In this document: one piece after another, positions 25,799 through 34,971 of the stretch | Numbering within the stretch: position 1 is the stretch's first letter | Layout: every line of letters begins with the position of its first letter | Source: Streptomyces achromogenes | Lineage (GTDB): Bacteria > Actinomycetota > Actinomycetes > Streptomycetales > Streptomycetaceae | Assembly: GCF_030816715.1 (NCBI RefSeq) | Contig: NZ_JAUSYH010000001.1 | Span: forward strand, 434,001-498,000 | DNA: 64,000 nt | Direction of reading: 5' to 3' | The notes under the pieces: generated by a model | Databases searched by the model: none | Told to the model about the DNA's origin: nothing | The model's input: the letters and a program-made list of their open reading frames with translations, nothing else | Program-made: the position numbers and the translations under genes

Positions 25799-26695
25799 TC
25801 ACCGTTTTCTCCGGGCTCCGGGGGCCGCCGCGACGCCCTGGCCGAGGTCCAGGTCGGTTTCGAGCAGATGGTGGTCCGAGTACGCGGAGGGCTGCACGTG
25901 GTGCTCGAGCGCGGTGATGCCACGCAGGAAGACGTAGTCGAACTTGCTGTGCCAGTCGGTGGTCGTCCGGCAGCCGTCCGCGGGCGAGGGGTGGCACCAG
26001 GAGTCGGTGTCCGTGGCCAGTGCCCACATCGGGGCGAGTTCGGGAGCGTCCGGCACGGCGTTGAAGTCGCCGAGGACGATCGCGCGGTCGTGCCGGGCCA
26101 CCTCCGCGGCCAGCACGCCGACCTGGTCCGCCCGGACCGATTCCTGACGTCGTTCGGCGAGGTGCGTGTTGAAGACCCGGACGGGTCGGCCGCCCACCGA
26201 GGTGGTGACCGCCATGTACCCACGGTCCTCGGAACCGCCGTCGGGGTACTCCACGGTGACCCGGTCGGTCATCGGCGCCGCCGAGAGCAGCGCCTGGCCG
26301 TAACCGTCCGGGTTCCACGGCACTCCCCCGCAGCGGCCCCAGTCCTGGAGAACCGACCCGTACGCGACGTGGTAGACGAGCCCGTAACGCCTCGCCAGCT
26401 CGTTGCGGATCCTCGCGACGTCACCCGCGCACGCTTCCTGCATCCCGATCACCTGGGGCGCATACGCGGCGATCTCCGCGGCCCGGTGGGCATTGCTCTG
26501 CTCGCAGGGGTTGCAGAGGTTCCACGTCATGACCCGGTGGGGTACGACCTCCCGGGCGGCGCCGGCGGGCCGTGAGCCGCCGACGAGGGCGTCAGGCGCA
26601 CTGGGGCCGACGAGCACGGCGCAGGCCACGGTCATGGCGCCCGCGAGCCATCGCATGCCGGGTCCGAACACCCTCGCCTCCTCGATCTCGGTCAT
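25799..26695 (-). CDS. Secreted endonuclease/exonuclease/phosphatase family protein
   Basis: A 298-residue protein with an N-terminal membrane or signal segment (residues 14-33) and an EEP fold. The blocks are in order: VMTWNLCN, IGMQEAC (metal-binding Glu), VFNTHLAER, AIVLGDFNAVPDAPEL (D-x-N), and the final SDHHLLETDL (Asp-His pair). All catalytic residues are present. The substrate could be DNA, phospholipid or a phosphoester outside the cell. The start at 26695 gives MTEIEEARVFG; a shorter start is possible nearer the hydrophobic segment. Confidence 0.85.
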   Translation of the reverse strand: MTEIEEARVFGPGMRWLAGAMTVACAVLVGPSAPDALVGGSRPAGAAREVVPHRVMTWNLCNPCEQSNAHRAAEIAAYAPQVIGMQEACAGDVARIRNELARRYGLVYHVAYGSVLQDWGRCGGVPWNPDGYGQALLSAAPMTDRVTVEYPDGGSEDRGYMAVTTSVGGRPVRVFNTHLAERRQESVRADQVGVLAAEVARHDRAIVLGDFNAVPDAPELAPMWALATDTDSWCHPSPADGCRTTTDWHSKFDYVFLRGITALEHHVQPSAYSDHHLLETDLDLGQGVAAAPGARRKR

Positions 26696-26812
26696 CCTTC
26701 AACTGACGTCCGTGCACCCGAGGTTACGGGACGCGACGGTGAGCCACACCTGCCCCTGCTCTGTCACCGGCACCCGGTTGACACCCGCGGAATCCCGCCT
26801 GCCGCACGGCCT

Positions 26813-27748
26813 TCACCGTGGCACCACCCAGTCCGGCGTCCAGGTCCCGGCGTCGTCGTGGCCGGTCGCCGTGGCGGCGAGGTGGGCGCGCAGGATGGCC
26901 AGCGCCGGGTGCGGGTTGTCGCGGTGCCACAGGAGCGAGTGCGGGTAGACGGGTGTCGGGTCGGTCACCGGGATGCGACGCAGGCCGTGGCCGGCGGGCC
27001 AGACGAGGCGGGTCTGCCCGCCCATGAAGGTGGCCAGGGCCGGGGTGTCGGCGATGGTGTCGAGGAGCGCGTCGGAGCCGAAGTTGGGGCCGGTCGCCTC
27101 GATCGTGAGGCCGAACGCGGCGACGAGGTCCTCGTAGTAGGCGGCCCACTCGGTGCCGGGGACGATGCCGGGCATCCAGATGCGGTGCCCGGTGAGCTGG
27201 GCGACGGTGACGGCTCTGGCGCCCGCGAGGGCGTGCGCGGGGCCGGTGAGGAGCTGGAGCGGCTCGTCGAGCACCCGGACGGACTCGATGTCGTCGGGGA
27301 GGGGGCGGCCTGGCACGGCGACCGCGCGGAAGGACGCGTCGATGGCGCCGGACCTCAGGGCGGCGACCGCCGTCTCGACGTCGAAGAGCATCATCACGTC
27401 GAGCTCGATGTCGGGGTGTGCGCGGTGGAAGCCGCGCATCAGGCCGGACTGTGCGCTGCGGGAGGTGAGCACGTCGACGCGCAGCGGACGGCTGCCGGTG
27501 CGCACGGAGGCGACCGCTCGCTCGGCGACGCGCAGCAGGTCGCGCGCATGGGGCAGGAACGCCTGTCCGTCGATGGTGAACCCGGCGCCCCGCGGGGTGC
27601 GGGTGAACAGTCGCACGCCGAGATCGCGCTCCAGTGCGGCGATGCGCTTGGAGACGGCCTGCTGGGTGATCGCGAGCTCGGCGGCGGCCTCCTGGAACCG
27701 CCCCGCGTCGGCTGCGGCGACGAAGGTGCGCACGGTGTCGAGGTCCAT
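26813..27748 (-). CDS. LysR family transcriptional regulator
   Basis: A 311-residue regulator. Residues 1-60 carry the LysR winged helix (MDLDTVRTFVAAADAGRFQ; AITQQAVSKRIAALERDLGVRLF). The effector domain spans 88-300 and contains the two-lobed periplasmic-binding-like fold (IDASFRAVAVPG; GHRIWMPGIVPG). The start at 27748 is the typical MDLDT; the upstream frame to 27883 is promoter sequence. It is divergent from an MFS exporter across 133 bp that contains an inverted repeat, so it most likely controls that exporter. Confidence 0.92.
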   Translation of the reverse strand: MDLDTVRTFVAAADAGRFQEAAAELAITQQAVSKRIAALERDLGVRLFTRTPRGAGFTIDGQAFLPHARDLLRVAERAVASVRTGSRPLRVDVLTSRSAQSGLMRGFHRAHPDIELDVMMLFDVETAVAALRSGAIDASFRAVAVPGRPLPDDIESVRVLDEPLQLLTGPAHALAGARAVTVAQLTGHRIWMPGIVPGTEWAAYYEDLVAAFGLTIEATGPNFGSDALLDTIADTPALATFMGGQTRLVWPAGHGLRRIPVTDPTPVYPHSLLWHRDNPHPALAILRAHLAATATGHDDAGTWTPDWVVPR

Positions 27749-27793
27749 GAGCGAAACCCTACGCGCACAACTGTGGGTTGTGACCGATAGCCC

Positions 27794-27824
27794 GATGGTT
27801 GTTTGCTTCGCAGGTAGAACCATC
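27794..27824. promoter_or_regulatory. Candidate LysR-type site
   Basis: GATGGTT at 27794-27800 and AACCATC at 27818-27824 are exact inverses with a 17-base spacer, in the gap between the divergent LysR and MFS genes. A further CATCGGTTGTG lies at 27846-27856. This region is the most A+T-rich for several kilobases. Confidence 0.45.
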
Positions 27825-27881
27825 GCTTTGATGCTTCCGATCGCACATCGGTTGTGCAGGGCGAGAGCCAGGGGGACGTAC

Positions 27882-29180
27882 ATGGGGAGCAGGCACCGGG
27901 TCGGGCGGCTGTCCGGACTTCGACTCGGGCGGCTGCCCGGACACCGGCTGGGGCGACGTTTCGGGTGGCTCTGGGCGGCGTACGGAACCAGCGCCCTCGG
28001 TACCTGGCTCGCCTTCGGCGCGTTCCCGCTGATCGCCCTTCAGGTGCTGCACGCCGGGCCGGCCGAGGTCGCCGCGCTCTCCAGTGCGGGGTCCGCGGTG
28101 GGCGCGGTCGCGGCGGTGCCGCTCGGCCCGTGGGTGGAGTTCCGCCGGAAGCGACCGGTGCTGATCGGCATGGACCTGCTGCGGTGCGCGGCGCTGCTGA
28201 CGGTCCCGGCCGCGTTCGCGCTCGGCGTCCTCACCTTCGTCCAGCTCCTGCTGGTCTGCGTCGTCGTGGCGGCGGCCGACATCACCTTCCGCGCCGCATC
28301 CGGCGCGTACCTGAAGACGCTGCTGCCGGCCGAGGACCTGCTCGTCGCCAACGCCCGGTTCGAGTCCACGGCCTGGACGACCACGATCGTCGGACCGCCG
28401 CTGGGCGGCATGGCGATCGGGCTGCTCGGTCCGGTGGCGACGGTGGTGGCGGACGCGGTCAGTTACCTGCTCTCGGCCCTGGGCATCCGCGCCGCGGGCG
28501 GACACGAGCCGAAGCCCGAGGGCCGGGCGGGCAGGCGGATGCGGGCCGGGGACCTGCTCGACGGCTGGCGGTTCATCCTCGCCGACACCACACTGCGCCC
28601 GTTGTTCTTCAACACCGCCCTCTTCAACGGTCTGGTGATGGCCGCCCAGCCGCTGCTGGCCGTCCTGATGCTCGGCCGGCTCGGGTTCACCCCGTGGCAG
28701 TACGGCCTCGCGTTCGCCCCGCCCGCGATCGGCGGGCTCCTCGGCTCGCGGCTCGCCCGGCCGCTCGTCACCCGGTTCGGCGGGCACCGGGTCCTCGTCG
28801 TGTCCGGCTCGGTGCGCGCCCTCTGGCCGGTCGGTCTGGCCTTCCTGGGTCCGGGCACCGGTGGTCTGCTGCTGGTCGTCGGCGTCGAATTCGGGCTCAT
28901 CCTCTGCTGCGGGGTCTTCAACCCCGTCTCCTCCACCTGCCGGCTCGAGCGCACCGCGGCCGACCGGGTCACGCGTACGCTGTCCGCCTGGGCGGTGACG
29001 ACGAAAGCCTCCACCGCTCTCCTCACGGCCGTCTGGGGTGTGCTCGGCGGCCTTCTCGGCCCGCGAACCGCCATCGGCCTGGCCGGCGTACTCCTGCTGG
29101 CGACCCCTTTGCTGCTCCCCCGGCGCGCAGGAGCGCTCCCGTCCGAGGCCACGCCGGAGCCGGCGCCCGGCGGGGGTTGA
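27882..29180 (+). CDS. MFS transporter
   Basis: A 432-residue major facilitator with 10-12 membrane segments. The first segment is AYGTSALGTWLAFGAFPLIAL. The loop between segments 2 and 3 reads GPWVEFRRKRPVLIGMD, matching the G-x-x-x-D/E-R-x-x-R-R signature, and FESTAWTTTIVGPPLGG is the segment-5 motif of drug exporters. A basic N-terminal extension of about 28 residues precedes it. CCAGGGGGAC lies before the ATG at 27882. It is probably an efflux pump controlled by the divergent LysR regulator. Confidence 0.88.
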   Translation: MGSRHRVGRLSGLRLGRLPGHRLGRRFGWLWAAYGTSALGTWLAFGAFPLIALQVLHAGPAEVAALSSAGSAVGAVAAVPLGPWVEFRRKRPVLIGMDLLRCAALLTVPAAFALGVLTFVQLLLVCVVVAAADITFRAASGAYLKTLLPAEDLLVANARFESTAWTTTIVGPPLGGMAIGLLGPVATVVADAVSYLLSALGIRAAGGHEPKPEGRAGRRMRAGDLLDGWRFILADTTLRPLFFNTALFNGLVMAAQPLLAVLMLGRLGFTPWQYGLAFAPPAIGGLLGSRLARPLVTRFGGHRVLVVSGSVRALWPVGLAFLGPGTGGLLLVVGVEFGLILCCGVFNPVSSTCRLERTAADRVTRTLSAWAVTTKASTALLTAVWGVLGGLLGPRTAIGLAGVLLLATPLLLPRRAGALPSEATPEPAPGGG

Positions 29181-29213
29181 CCGGCACGGCCCGGGGAGCG
29201 AAGCTCGCATCCC

Positions 29214-29849
29214 ATGACACCGGATGACGCACCACCGGGGATCGAGCCGCTGCCGGTCGAGGAGTGGTCCCCCGAGGTTCGTGCCGTATGGACGGCGGCG
29301 AGCCTGAAGGGCAGCGAAGACCGGCTGCCCGCCCATCTGACCGATCTGCCGGACACGCTGAACCTCACGCGCGTCCTCGCCCGTCATCCCCGCCTGGCCG
29401 TCGCCCTGTACCCGCTCTCCACTCTGGTCAACGCCGGCCTGTTGTCGGCCAGGGACCGCGAGCTGGTGACGCTGCGCACCGCCCTGCGCACCGGGTCCGG
29501 ATATCTGTGGTCCCACCACTACGAGACGGCGCAGGCCGTCGGTCTCACGGAGGCGGAGGTGTCGCGCACCGCCGACGACCCGGCGACGGCGGCCTGGAGC
29601 CCGCACGAGGCCGCACTGATCACCGCCGTGGACGACGTCTGCGACACCTCCGTCATCGGCTCCGCGGCCCGGAGGCGGTTGCGGCGCACGTACGACGACG
29701 CGCAGGTACTGGAACTGCTGGCGCTCGTCGGCACGTACCGGCTCCTGGCCGCCGTGCTCAACACCTCCGGCGCGGCGCTGGACGCCTGGCGCCCCGAGCG
29801 CCCCCTGCCGTCCGTGACCCTCTCGACGGGAGCGCACACAGCGGAATGA
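29214..29849 (+). CDS. Carboxymuconolactone decarboxylase/AhpD-like protein
   Basis: A 211-residue all-helical protein of the AhpD-like superfamily. The block DRELVTLRTALRTGSGYLWSHHYETAQAVGLTEAEV matches the core of the family, with the usual E-x-x-x-H replaced by W-S-H-H. The two Cys of peroxidase members (C-x-x-C) are absent, so thiol peroxidase activity is unlikely. SYDDAQVLELLALVGTYRLLA-type sequence fits the last helices. It lies 33 bases after the MFS gene on the same strand and may be co-transcribed with it. Confidence 0.8.
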   Translation: MTPDDAPPGIEPLPVEEWSPEVRAVWTAASLKGSEDRLPAHLTDLPDTLNLTRVLARHPRLAVALYPLSTLVNAGLLSARDRELVTLRTALRTGSGYLWSHHYETAQAVGLTEAEVSRTADDPATAAWSPHEAALITAVDDVCDTSVIGSAARRRLRRTYDDAQVLELLALVGTYRLLAAVLNTSGAALDAWRPERPLPSVTLSTGAHTAE

Positions 29850-30047
29850 CGACGGGGGCCACGGCCGGCGCGACGCCGCTCAGCGTGACGGTCTTCGTCC
29901 CAGGGCAGGGGCGGACTTCGACACCGGCCCGGACTTCGGCACCGGCGTGGTCGTCGGCGGCGTTCAGCCAGGGCGTGGCGAGGCGGTGACGCTCCTCGCG
30001 CCGCTGCGGGCGGCCCACCCGGGCCGCCCGCAGCGCACGGATCCTCG

Positions 30048-30986
30048 TCAGGGTGGTCCGTCGCCCCCGGCCATGGCCTCGGGCTCGTCGGACCGCCCTT
30101 CCACCAGCGCGGCCGGTCGCCGCACCACGAGGTTCTGCACCTCGTACGACAGCTCCTTCACCTGCGGGGCCGGCGCCGGGTGATAACGGCCCGCGCACAC
30201 CGACAGGTTGACGATGAGGTAGGCGTGCCAGGCACGTCCCACGCCGCGGCGGTCGGCGAACACCCGGCTGCCGTTCACCCACCAGACCACGGACCGGGAG
30301 CCGAACTCGACGCGCAGGTCGATCCACGCGCCGGGGCGGACGGCGGGGTCGCTGTAGTAGAGGTTGCCGCCGCGAACGTGGTTGGTCAGCTCCAGGAGAT
30401 CAGGGTTGTCGGGGTGGTACTCGAAGACGTCGATCTCCTGGCCGCCGTCCCGCCAGGTCCAGATGGCCGGCCAGGCCCCGACCTCGCGCGGCAGCCTGAC
30501 CCGTGCCTCGAGCACGTCCCGCGCACGGACGGTGAAGGCCTCCTCACTCCCCTCCGTGGTGAGCAGGCCGGTATTCCACAGTCCGTCCGCGCGGCGGGTG
30601 GCACGGAAGACGCCCGAGCGGCTGTAGGAGGGATCAGCGGTGAGGTGATCCAGTTTGTTGTCCCCGGGGTTGACCGGCCCACCGTTCGGATACGCCCACG
30701 AACGCCCCGCCACCCATTGACGGGTGGAGGTGAAGTCCGCCGTGAAGACGATCTCAGGTCCGGGCCGGATCCCCTCTGCCGACGGCATTCCGTCGCATGC
30801 AGGATTGTCCATGCGCGGATGCTGCTCCGCATATGACGTCGGCACGCAGACGGCGAGGAATCCCACGGCAATGACAACACTCGCGAGTGAATTGCTCGCT
30901 TGAACCTCGGATTTCCGTTCCCCCGGGCGATCCCGCCGTTGGCGTAGGCAACCCGCCCCTCGCTCTCGGCATGGCCGGCGCCCCAC
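30048..30986 (-). CDS. Secreted glycoside hydrolase family 16-like protein
   Basis: A secreted beta-glucanase-like enzyme. The catalytic motif of GH16 is visible as GGQEIDVFEYHP, with nucleophile Glu184 and acid/base Glu189, preceded by WPAIWTWRD. Segments RGGNLYYSDPAVRPGAWIDLRVEFG and VVWWVNGSRVF fit the beta-jelly roll. The signal peptide appears to be about 32-53, so the GTG at 30986 leaves an unusually long charged n-region. No better start with a ribosome binding site is visible. The upstream acyltransferase gene ends 21 bases before, so both are probably one operon acting on a surface polysaccharide. Confidence 0.8.
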   Translation of the reverse strand: MGRRPCRERGAGCLRQRRDRPGERKSEVQASNSLASVVIAVGFLAVCVPTSYAEQHPRMDNPACDGMPSAEGIRPGPEIVFTADFTSTRQWVAGRSWAYPNGGPVNPGDNKLDHLTADPSYSRSGVFRATRRADGLWNTGLLTTEGSEEAFTVRARDVLEARVRLPREVGAWPAIWTWRDGGQEIDVFEYHPDNPDLLELTNHVRGGNLYYSDPAVRPGAWIDLRVEFGSRSVVWWVNGSRVFADRRGVGRAWHAYLIVNLSVCAGRYHPAPAPQVKELSYEVQNLVVRRPAALVEGRSDEPEAMAGGDGPP

Positions 30987-31007
30987 CGCGGTCGTCCGGG
31001 AGAGAAA

Positions 31008-32198
31008 TCACCGGGCCGGCGATTCCCGGGAAGTGTCCTCCGACGGCTTCGTTCCCGAGGCCCGCGCAGTGACCACGGGCCGAGCCGAACGAGCGCTCCT
31101 CGTCTCACCGACGATGGATCTCCAGGATCTGTTCCGTTTGAAGGGAAGCTCGAAAAGCCGGGAGAAGAGCCATGCCGCGAACAGTGAGACCGGCAGGGCC
31201 AGGACGAGCGTGAACCAGAAGGTGGGCAGACCCGGCGACACGAAATACGGGGCCACCCGCCGTATGACGGCCAGGACGATCGGCAGATGGATCAGGTACA
31301 GGCTGTAGGAGAACTCACCGAGAATCCGAAGGGGGCGCGCGGTCAGCAGTCGCACGAGAACGGCGGGTCTGCCGGTGGCCACGGCAGCGATCAGCATGGT
31401 CATGGCGGGAGCGACGGCGAGATCCACCCAGAAGTAGTGCGTCAGCGTCCACACGGAGCCCTGGATGACACCGAGAGCGAGGACGGGGACGGCGGCCAGG
31501 ACGGCGAACCATCCCCATGGCAGACGTCGCACCCGGTTTGACGCGGCGACGATTCCGGCGCCCACCATTCCGGCGACGAAGACGGGCGCGAGATGCGGAG
31601 TGAGCCAGTTCTCCCCCTCCACCGGGGTTCCGCCCGGCGCCATCAGGCCGCGGACCACCACCGGGAGGGTCACCAGCCCGACCAGCACCGCCGCGCCCGT
31701 CCGCCGCCGCACGAACAGGAGGAGAGGGAAAACGACGTAGAGTTCCGCCTCCACCGCGATCGACCAGAACGCGCCGTTCGGGGTCGGCGCCGTGAAAACG
31801 TCCTGCCCGAGGAGGCCGTAGACCAGAACGGACCCACCCGTGGGCGGTCCGGAATGCGAGGCCGGTACCACGAACCAGGCGATGATCAGGCTCATACAGA
31901 GCGCCGCCCAATACGGCGGCAGGATCCGCCAGGCGCGCCGACGCAGGTACTCGGCGAATCCCTCCGACCGCCACCCGCGACGCGCCGGGGAAATCGCCAG
32001 GGAGAATCCGGAGAGCACCAGAAAGAAGACGACCGCGAGACGCCCGAACATCAGCCCGTCGAGCCATCGGGGCGCTGAGCTGTCGGGATAGCCGGGGAAG
32101 GTGTACAGCCAGCAGTGGAACAGCACCACATACAGAGCGGCCAGACCCCGGAGACCGTCAAGGCCCTGCACCTGGCGACGGACGGGTGACCCGCTCAT
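31008..32198 (-). CDS. Acyltransferase 3 family membrane protein
   Basis: A 396-residue, ten-segment membrane O-acyltransferase. GLDGLRGLAALYVVLFHCWLY is the conserved first segment with the His of the family, followed by GRLAVVFFLVLSGFSLA and YLRRRAWRILPPYWAAL. NGAFWSIAVEAELYVVFPLLL is the usual central block. The enzyme probably acylates a polysaccharide or lipid-linked sugar at the membrane. The start at 32198 follows GCAGGAG. It lies directly upstream of the GH16-like gene. Confidence 0.9.
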   Translation of the reverse strand: MSGSPVRRQVQGLDGLRGLAALYVVLFHCWLYTFPGYPDSSAPRWLDGLMFGRLAVVFFLVLSGFSLAISPARRGWRSEGFAEYLRRRAWRILPPYWAALCMSLIIAWFVVPASHSGPPTGGSVLVYGLLGQDVFTAPTPNGAFWSIAVEAELYVVFPLLLFVRRRTGAAVLVGLVTLPVVVRGLMAPGGTPVEGENWLTPHLAPVFVAGMVGAGIVAASNRVRRLPWGWFAVLAAVPVLALGVIQGSVWTLTHYFWVDLAVAPAMTMLIAAVATGRPAVLVRLLTARPLRILGEFSYSLYLIHLPIVLAVIRRVAPYFVSPGLPTFWFTLVLALPVSLFAAWLFSRLFELPFKRNRSWRSIVGETRSARSARPVVTARASGTKPSEDTSRESPAR

Positions 32199-32556
32199 CT
32201 TGTTCTCCTGCCCCGGCGGGGCGACCGGAGCGAGAGCGCCATGGACCGCACGGCTCGAATCCACTGAAATCCTTCAACTCTTTCCTCGGACACCGCATTG
32301 TCGCGCGCCGGCATGCCCCCGCGGTCGCCGCGTGGTGCGGCGGCGCGACCGGAGGACGTCCGCCGACCCGCTCTTCCCGTGCGGGGGGCGACACAGCGCC
32401 CCCGCAGTGGACTGGTACGCGGGGGCCCGTCGAGCCGTTCAACGGGCGAGTCCGCAGGATGGCCCGGTTGTCCCGTGCCCAGCGGCAGGAGCGCGCGTGC
32501 GACCGTGCCGTGCCGAGGCAAGCGGCCCGCACCCGCCGAGCGGTGCGGGCCCGCTG
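32199..32556. other. Non-coding gap between PRC-barrel and acyltransferase genes
   Basis: No frame here has a convincing start, ribosome binding site or recognisable motif. The first 90 bases contain the acyltransferase ribosome binding site and an A+T-richer patch around 32260-32300 that could be its promoter. I see nothing else. Confidence 0.4.
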
Positions 32557-32904
32557 TCAGTGCCCGGATCCGTGCCGACCGCCCAGTTGGTCGCGATGCC
32601 GCGGATCGCCGAGGTGCGTGGCTTCGTCGAAGACGGGCGCCGCCTTGGCCTGCGCCTTCGTCCTCGTCACCTGCACGATGCGGGCGGCGTGGTCGACGCC
32701 CATGACGGCGTCCGACGGGAGCACCACGTCCTTGCCGAGAACCCACGGGCCGGTGTGCACCACGAGGAACCGCGGGCCCAGGTCCCTCGAGTACTTGCTG
32801 ACCTTGCCGAGGTGACCGTCCGTGGCGTGCACCTGGTATCCGGTCAGGTCGTCGTCCGCGGTGTGGCCCGCCGTCGGCACGCGGTGTGCGTCGTGTTTGC
32901 TCAC
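32557..32904 (-). CDS. PRC-barrel-like stress protein
   Basis: A 115-residue protein. DLTGYQVHATDGHLGKVSKYSRDLGPRFLVVHTGPWVLGKDVVLPSDAVMGVD has the order and turn motifs of a PRC-barrel domain: a G-x-x-V/G-K-V strand pair, then a long strand, then a W-x-x-G-K-x-V-x-x-P-x-x segment. A His/Arg-rich tail follows. GTG at 32904 is preceded by GGAGGACATC. Proteins of this type in actinomycetes are often stress-induced, but the role here is not shown. Confidence 0.78.
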   Translation of the reverse strand: MSKHDAHRVPTAGHTADDDLTGYQVHATDGHLGKVSKYSRDLGPRFLVVHTGPWVLGKDVVLPSDAVMGVDHAARIVQVTRTKAQAKAAPVFDEATHLGDPRHRDQLGGRHGSGH

Positions 32905-33153
32905 GATGTCCTCCCTGTCGTCCTGGCCCTTCGGGTGCCCGTTCAGGCGCGCCACAGACCTGCGGGAACATGCCGGCGGGCGACGGAGGCACTGTTCCCC
33001 GACGGCGCGTTTCAACTCGCCGGCGTCCGTCGACGCCGCGTCCCGGGACGGCAGTTCGAGATCCACGCGTTCGTCGCCGGCGAGTCCCTGCTAGCCTCCA
33101 GCGCACCCCGACCCCCGCCGGCCGGCCCACTCCCGAAGGATTACCTCACCGCC

Positions 33154-34848
33154 ATGCCCGACGGCACGCGCCCGACGACCGCGCCCCGCGACTGGACCGA
33201 CCGTCTGCGCCGGTTCGGGTATGCGGCACCTCCCCGGAGCGACGTCCGTGAGCGTCTGGTTCCGCCCTTCCCGGAGCCGGGCACGCGCGTCTGGGAGCGC
33301 CTGGGTCTCGGCCCCGCACGGGCGTACCGTGTCGCGCGGGCGATGGGCTGGGTGGGTCCCGTGCTCGTCGCCCTGTTCGCCGGAGCGATCCGTTTCCGGC
33401 GTCTCGGCCGGCCGCACGACCTCGTCTTCGACGAGACCTACTACGCCAAGGACGCCTGGGCGCTGCTGCGGCTGGGTTACGAGGGCACCTGGCCGGACCG
33501 CAAGATCGCCGACCCGGGCATCCTGGCGGACCCGCAGAAGGTCCCCCTGACCGACGCGGGGGCGTTCGTGGCGCATCCACCGACGGGCAAGTGGGTGATC
33601 GCCCTCGGGGAGGGGGCCTTCGGTCTCGAGCCGTTCGGCTGGCGCTTCATGACGGCGGTGCTGGGCACGCTGTCGGTGCTGATGCTGTGCCGCACGGGGC
33701 GGCGTCTGTTCCGGTCGACGGTGCTGGGATGCCTGGCCGGCCTCCTGATGGCGATGGACGGCCTGCACTACGTGATGAGCCGCGTCGCCCTGCTCGACCT
33801 CGTCGTCATGTTCTTCGTGCTGGCGGCGTTCGCCGCCCTGCTGATCGACCGTGACCGGGCACGGGCCCGGCTCGCGGCAGCCCTGCCGGTGGGGTCCGAC
33901 GGCCGGGCCGGGCCGGACCGGGACGCCGCCGCCCGGACCGGGACGGGCCCGCGTCCGTGGCGCCTGGCAGCCGGCTTCTTCCTGGGGCTGGCGGCCTCGA
34001 CGAAGTGGAACGGACTGTACTTCCTGGTCTTCTTCGTCATCCTGACCCTGTTGTGGGACGTCGGCGCCCGCCGCACGGCGGGGGCCCGCCGCCCGTACCG
34101 CGCGGTACTGCGCAAGGACTTCGGCTGGTCGCTGCTGTCCCTCGTACCTGTCGCCGTGGTGACCTATCTGGTGACCTGGACCGGCTGGTTCCTGTCCGAC
34201 GACGGCTATGGACGGCACTGGGCGGACGGCCGCGGCGGCACGTGGTCGTGGATACCCGCCCCGCTGCGCAGCCTGTGGCACTACGAACACGCCGTCTACC
34301 GGTTCAATGTGGGACTGGACACCTTCCACAAGTACGAGTCGAATCCGTGGAGTTGGCTGGTCCTCGGCCGTCCCGTGCTGTTCTCCTACCAGTCGCCGAA
34401 GGCCGGCCGGGACGGCTGCCACACGGCGTCCGACTGCTCACAGGCGATCCTCGCTCTGGGCACCCCGCTCCTGTGGTGGTCGGCGTGCTGCGCACTGGTG
34501 TATTTGCTCTTCAGGTGGGCCCTGCGCCGTGACTGGCGGGCGGGTGCCGTCCTGTGCGGGGTGGGGGCCGGGTACCTTCCGTGGTTCCTCTACCAGGACC
34601 GTACGGTCTTCGCCTTCTACGCCGTCGTGTTCGTGCCGTACCTGTGCCTGGCCGTGGCGATGACGCTGGGCGCGCTGGCGGGTCCGCCGGGCGCGGACGA
34701 GATTCGGCGCACGCGAGGTGCGGTCGCCGCGGGCGTGCTGGTGCTGCTCATCGCCTGGAACTTCATCTACTTCTTCCCGGTCTACACGGGGCAGACGATC
34801 CCGTACGCCGACTGGCACGCCCGCATGTGGCTCGACACCTGGATCTGA
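33154..34848 (+). CDS. Protein O-mannosyltransferase (PMT family)
   Basis: A 564-residue polytopic membrane glycosyltransferase of family GT39. It should transfer mannose from polyprenyl phosphate mannose to secreted proteins. The first external loop carries the conserved acidic pair in VFDETYYAKDAW, and TDAGAFVAHPPTGKWVIALGE and GLAASTKWNGLYFL are strongly conserved family blocks. About 10 membrane segments are visible. No strong Shine-Dalgarno precedes the ATG at 33154 beyond AAGGA. It stands alone here, so this could be the main Pmt or a paralogue. Confidence 0.9.
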   Translation: MPDGTRPTTAPRDWTDRLRRFGYAAPPRSDVRERLVPPFPEPGTRVWERLGLGPARAYRVARAMGWVGPVLVALFAGAIRFRRLGRPHDLVFDETYYAKDAWALLRLGYEGTWPDRKIADPGILADPQKVPLTDAGAFVAHPPTGKWVIALGEGAFGLEPFGWRFMTAVLGTLSVLMLCRTGRRLFRSTVLGCLAGLLMAMDGLHYVMSRVALLDLVVMFFVLAAFAALLIDRDRARARLAAALPVGSDGRAGPDRDAAARTGTGPRPWRLAAGFFLGLAASTKWNGLYFLVFFVILTLLWDVGARRTAGARRPYRAVLRKDFGWSLLSLVPVAVVTYLVTWTGWFLSDDGYGRHWADGRGGTWSWIPAPLRSLWHYEHAVYRFNVGLDTFHKYESNPWSWLVLGRPVLFSYQSPKAGRDGCHTASDCSQAILALGTPLLWWSACCALVYLLFRWALRRDWRAGAVLCGVGAGYLPWFLYQDRTVFAFYAVVFVPYLCLAVAMTLGALAGPPGADEIRRTRGAVAAGVLVLLIAWNFIYFFPVYTGQTIPYADWHARMWLDTWI

Positions 34849-34971
34849 GCCGCCACGCCGACCCCGGGCCCACGCCTCGGGCGCGGCCGCCCTCGACGAC
34901 GCCCTGAAGCGCGCCGATGGCTCCCCGCCCCGCCCGCACCGGGTCTGGCGGCGCGGCCGTCTCCGCGAGGA

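Noticed and set aside
27759..29837. 692-residue open frame on the minus strand
   Set aside because: It lies opposite the MFS and AhpD-like genes and consists of Arg/Gln/Glu-rich low-complexity sequence with no domain.
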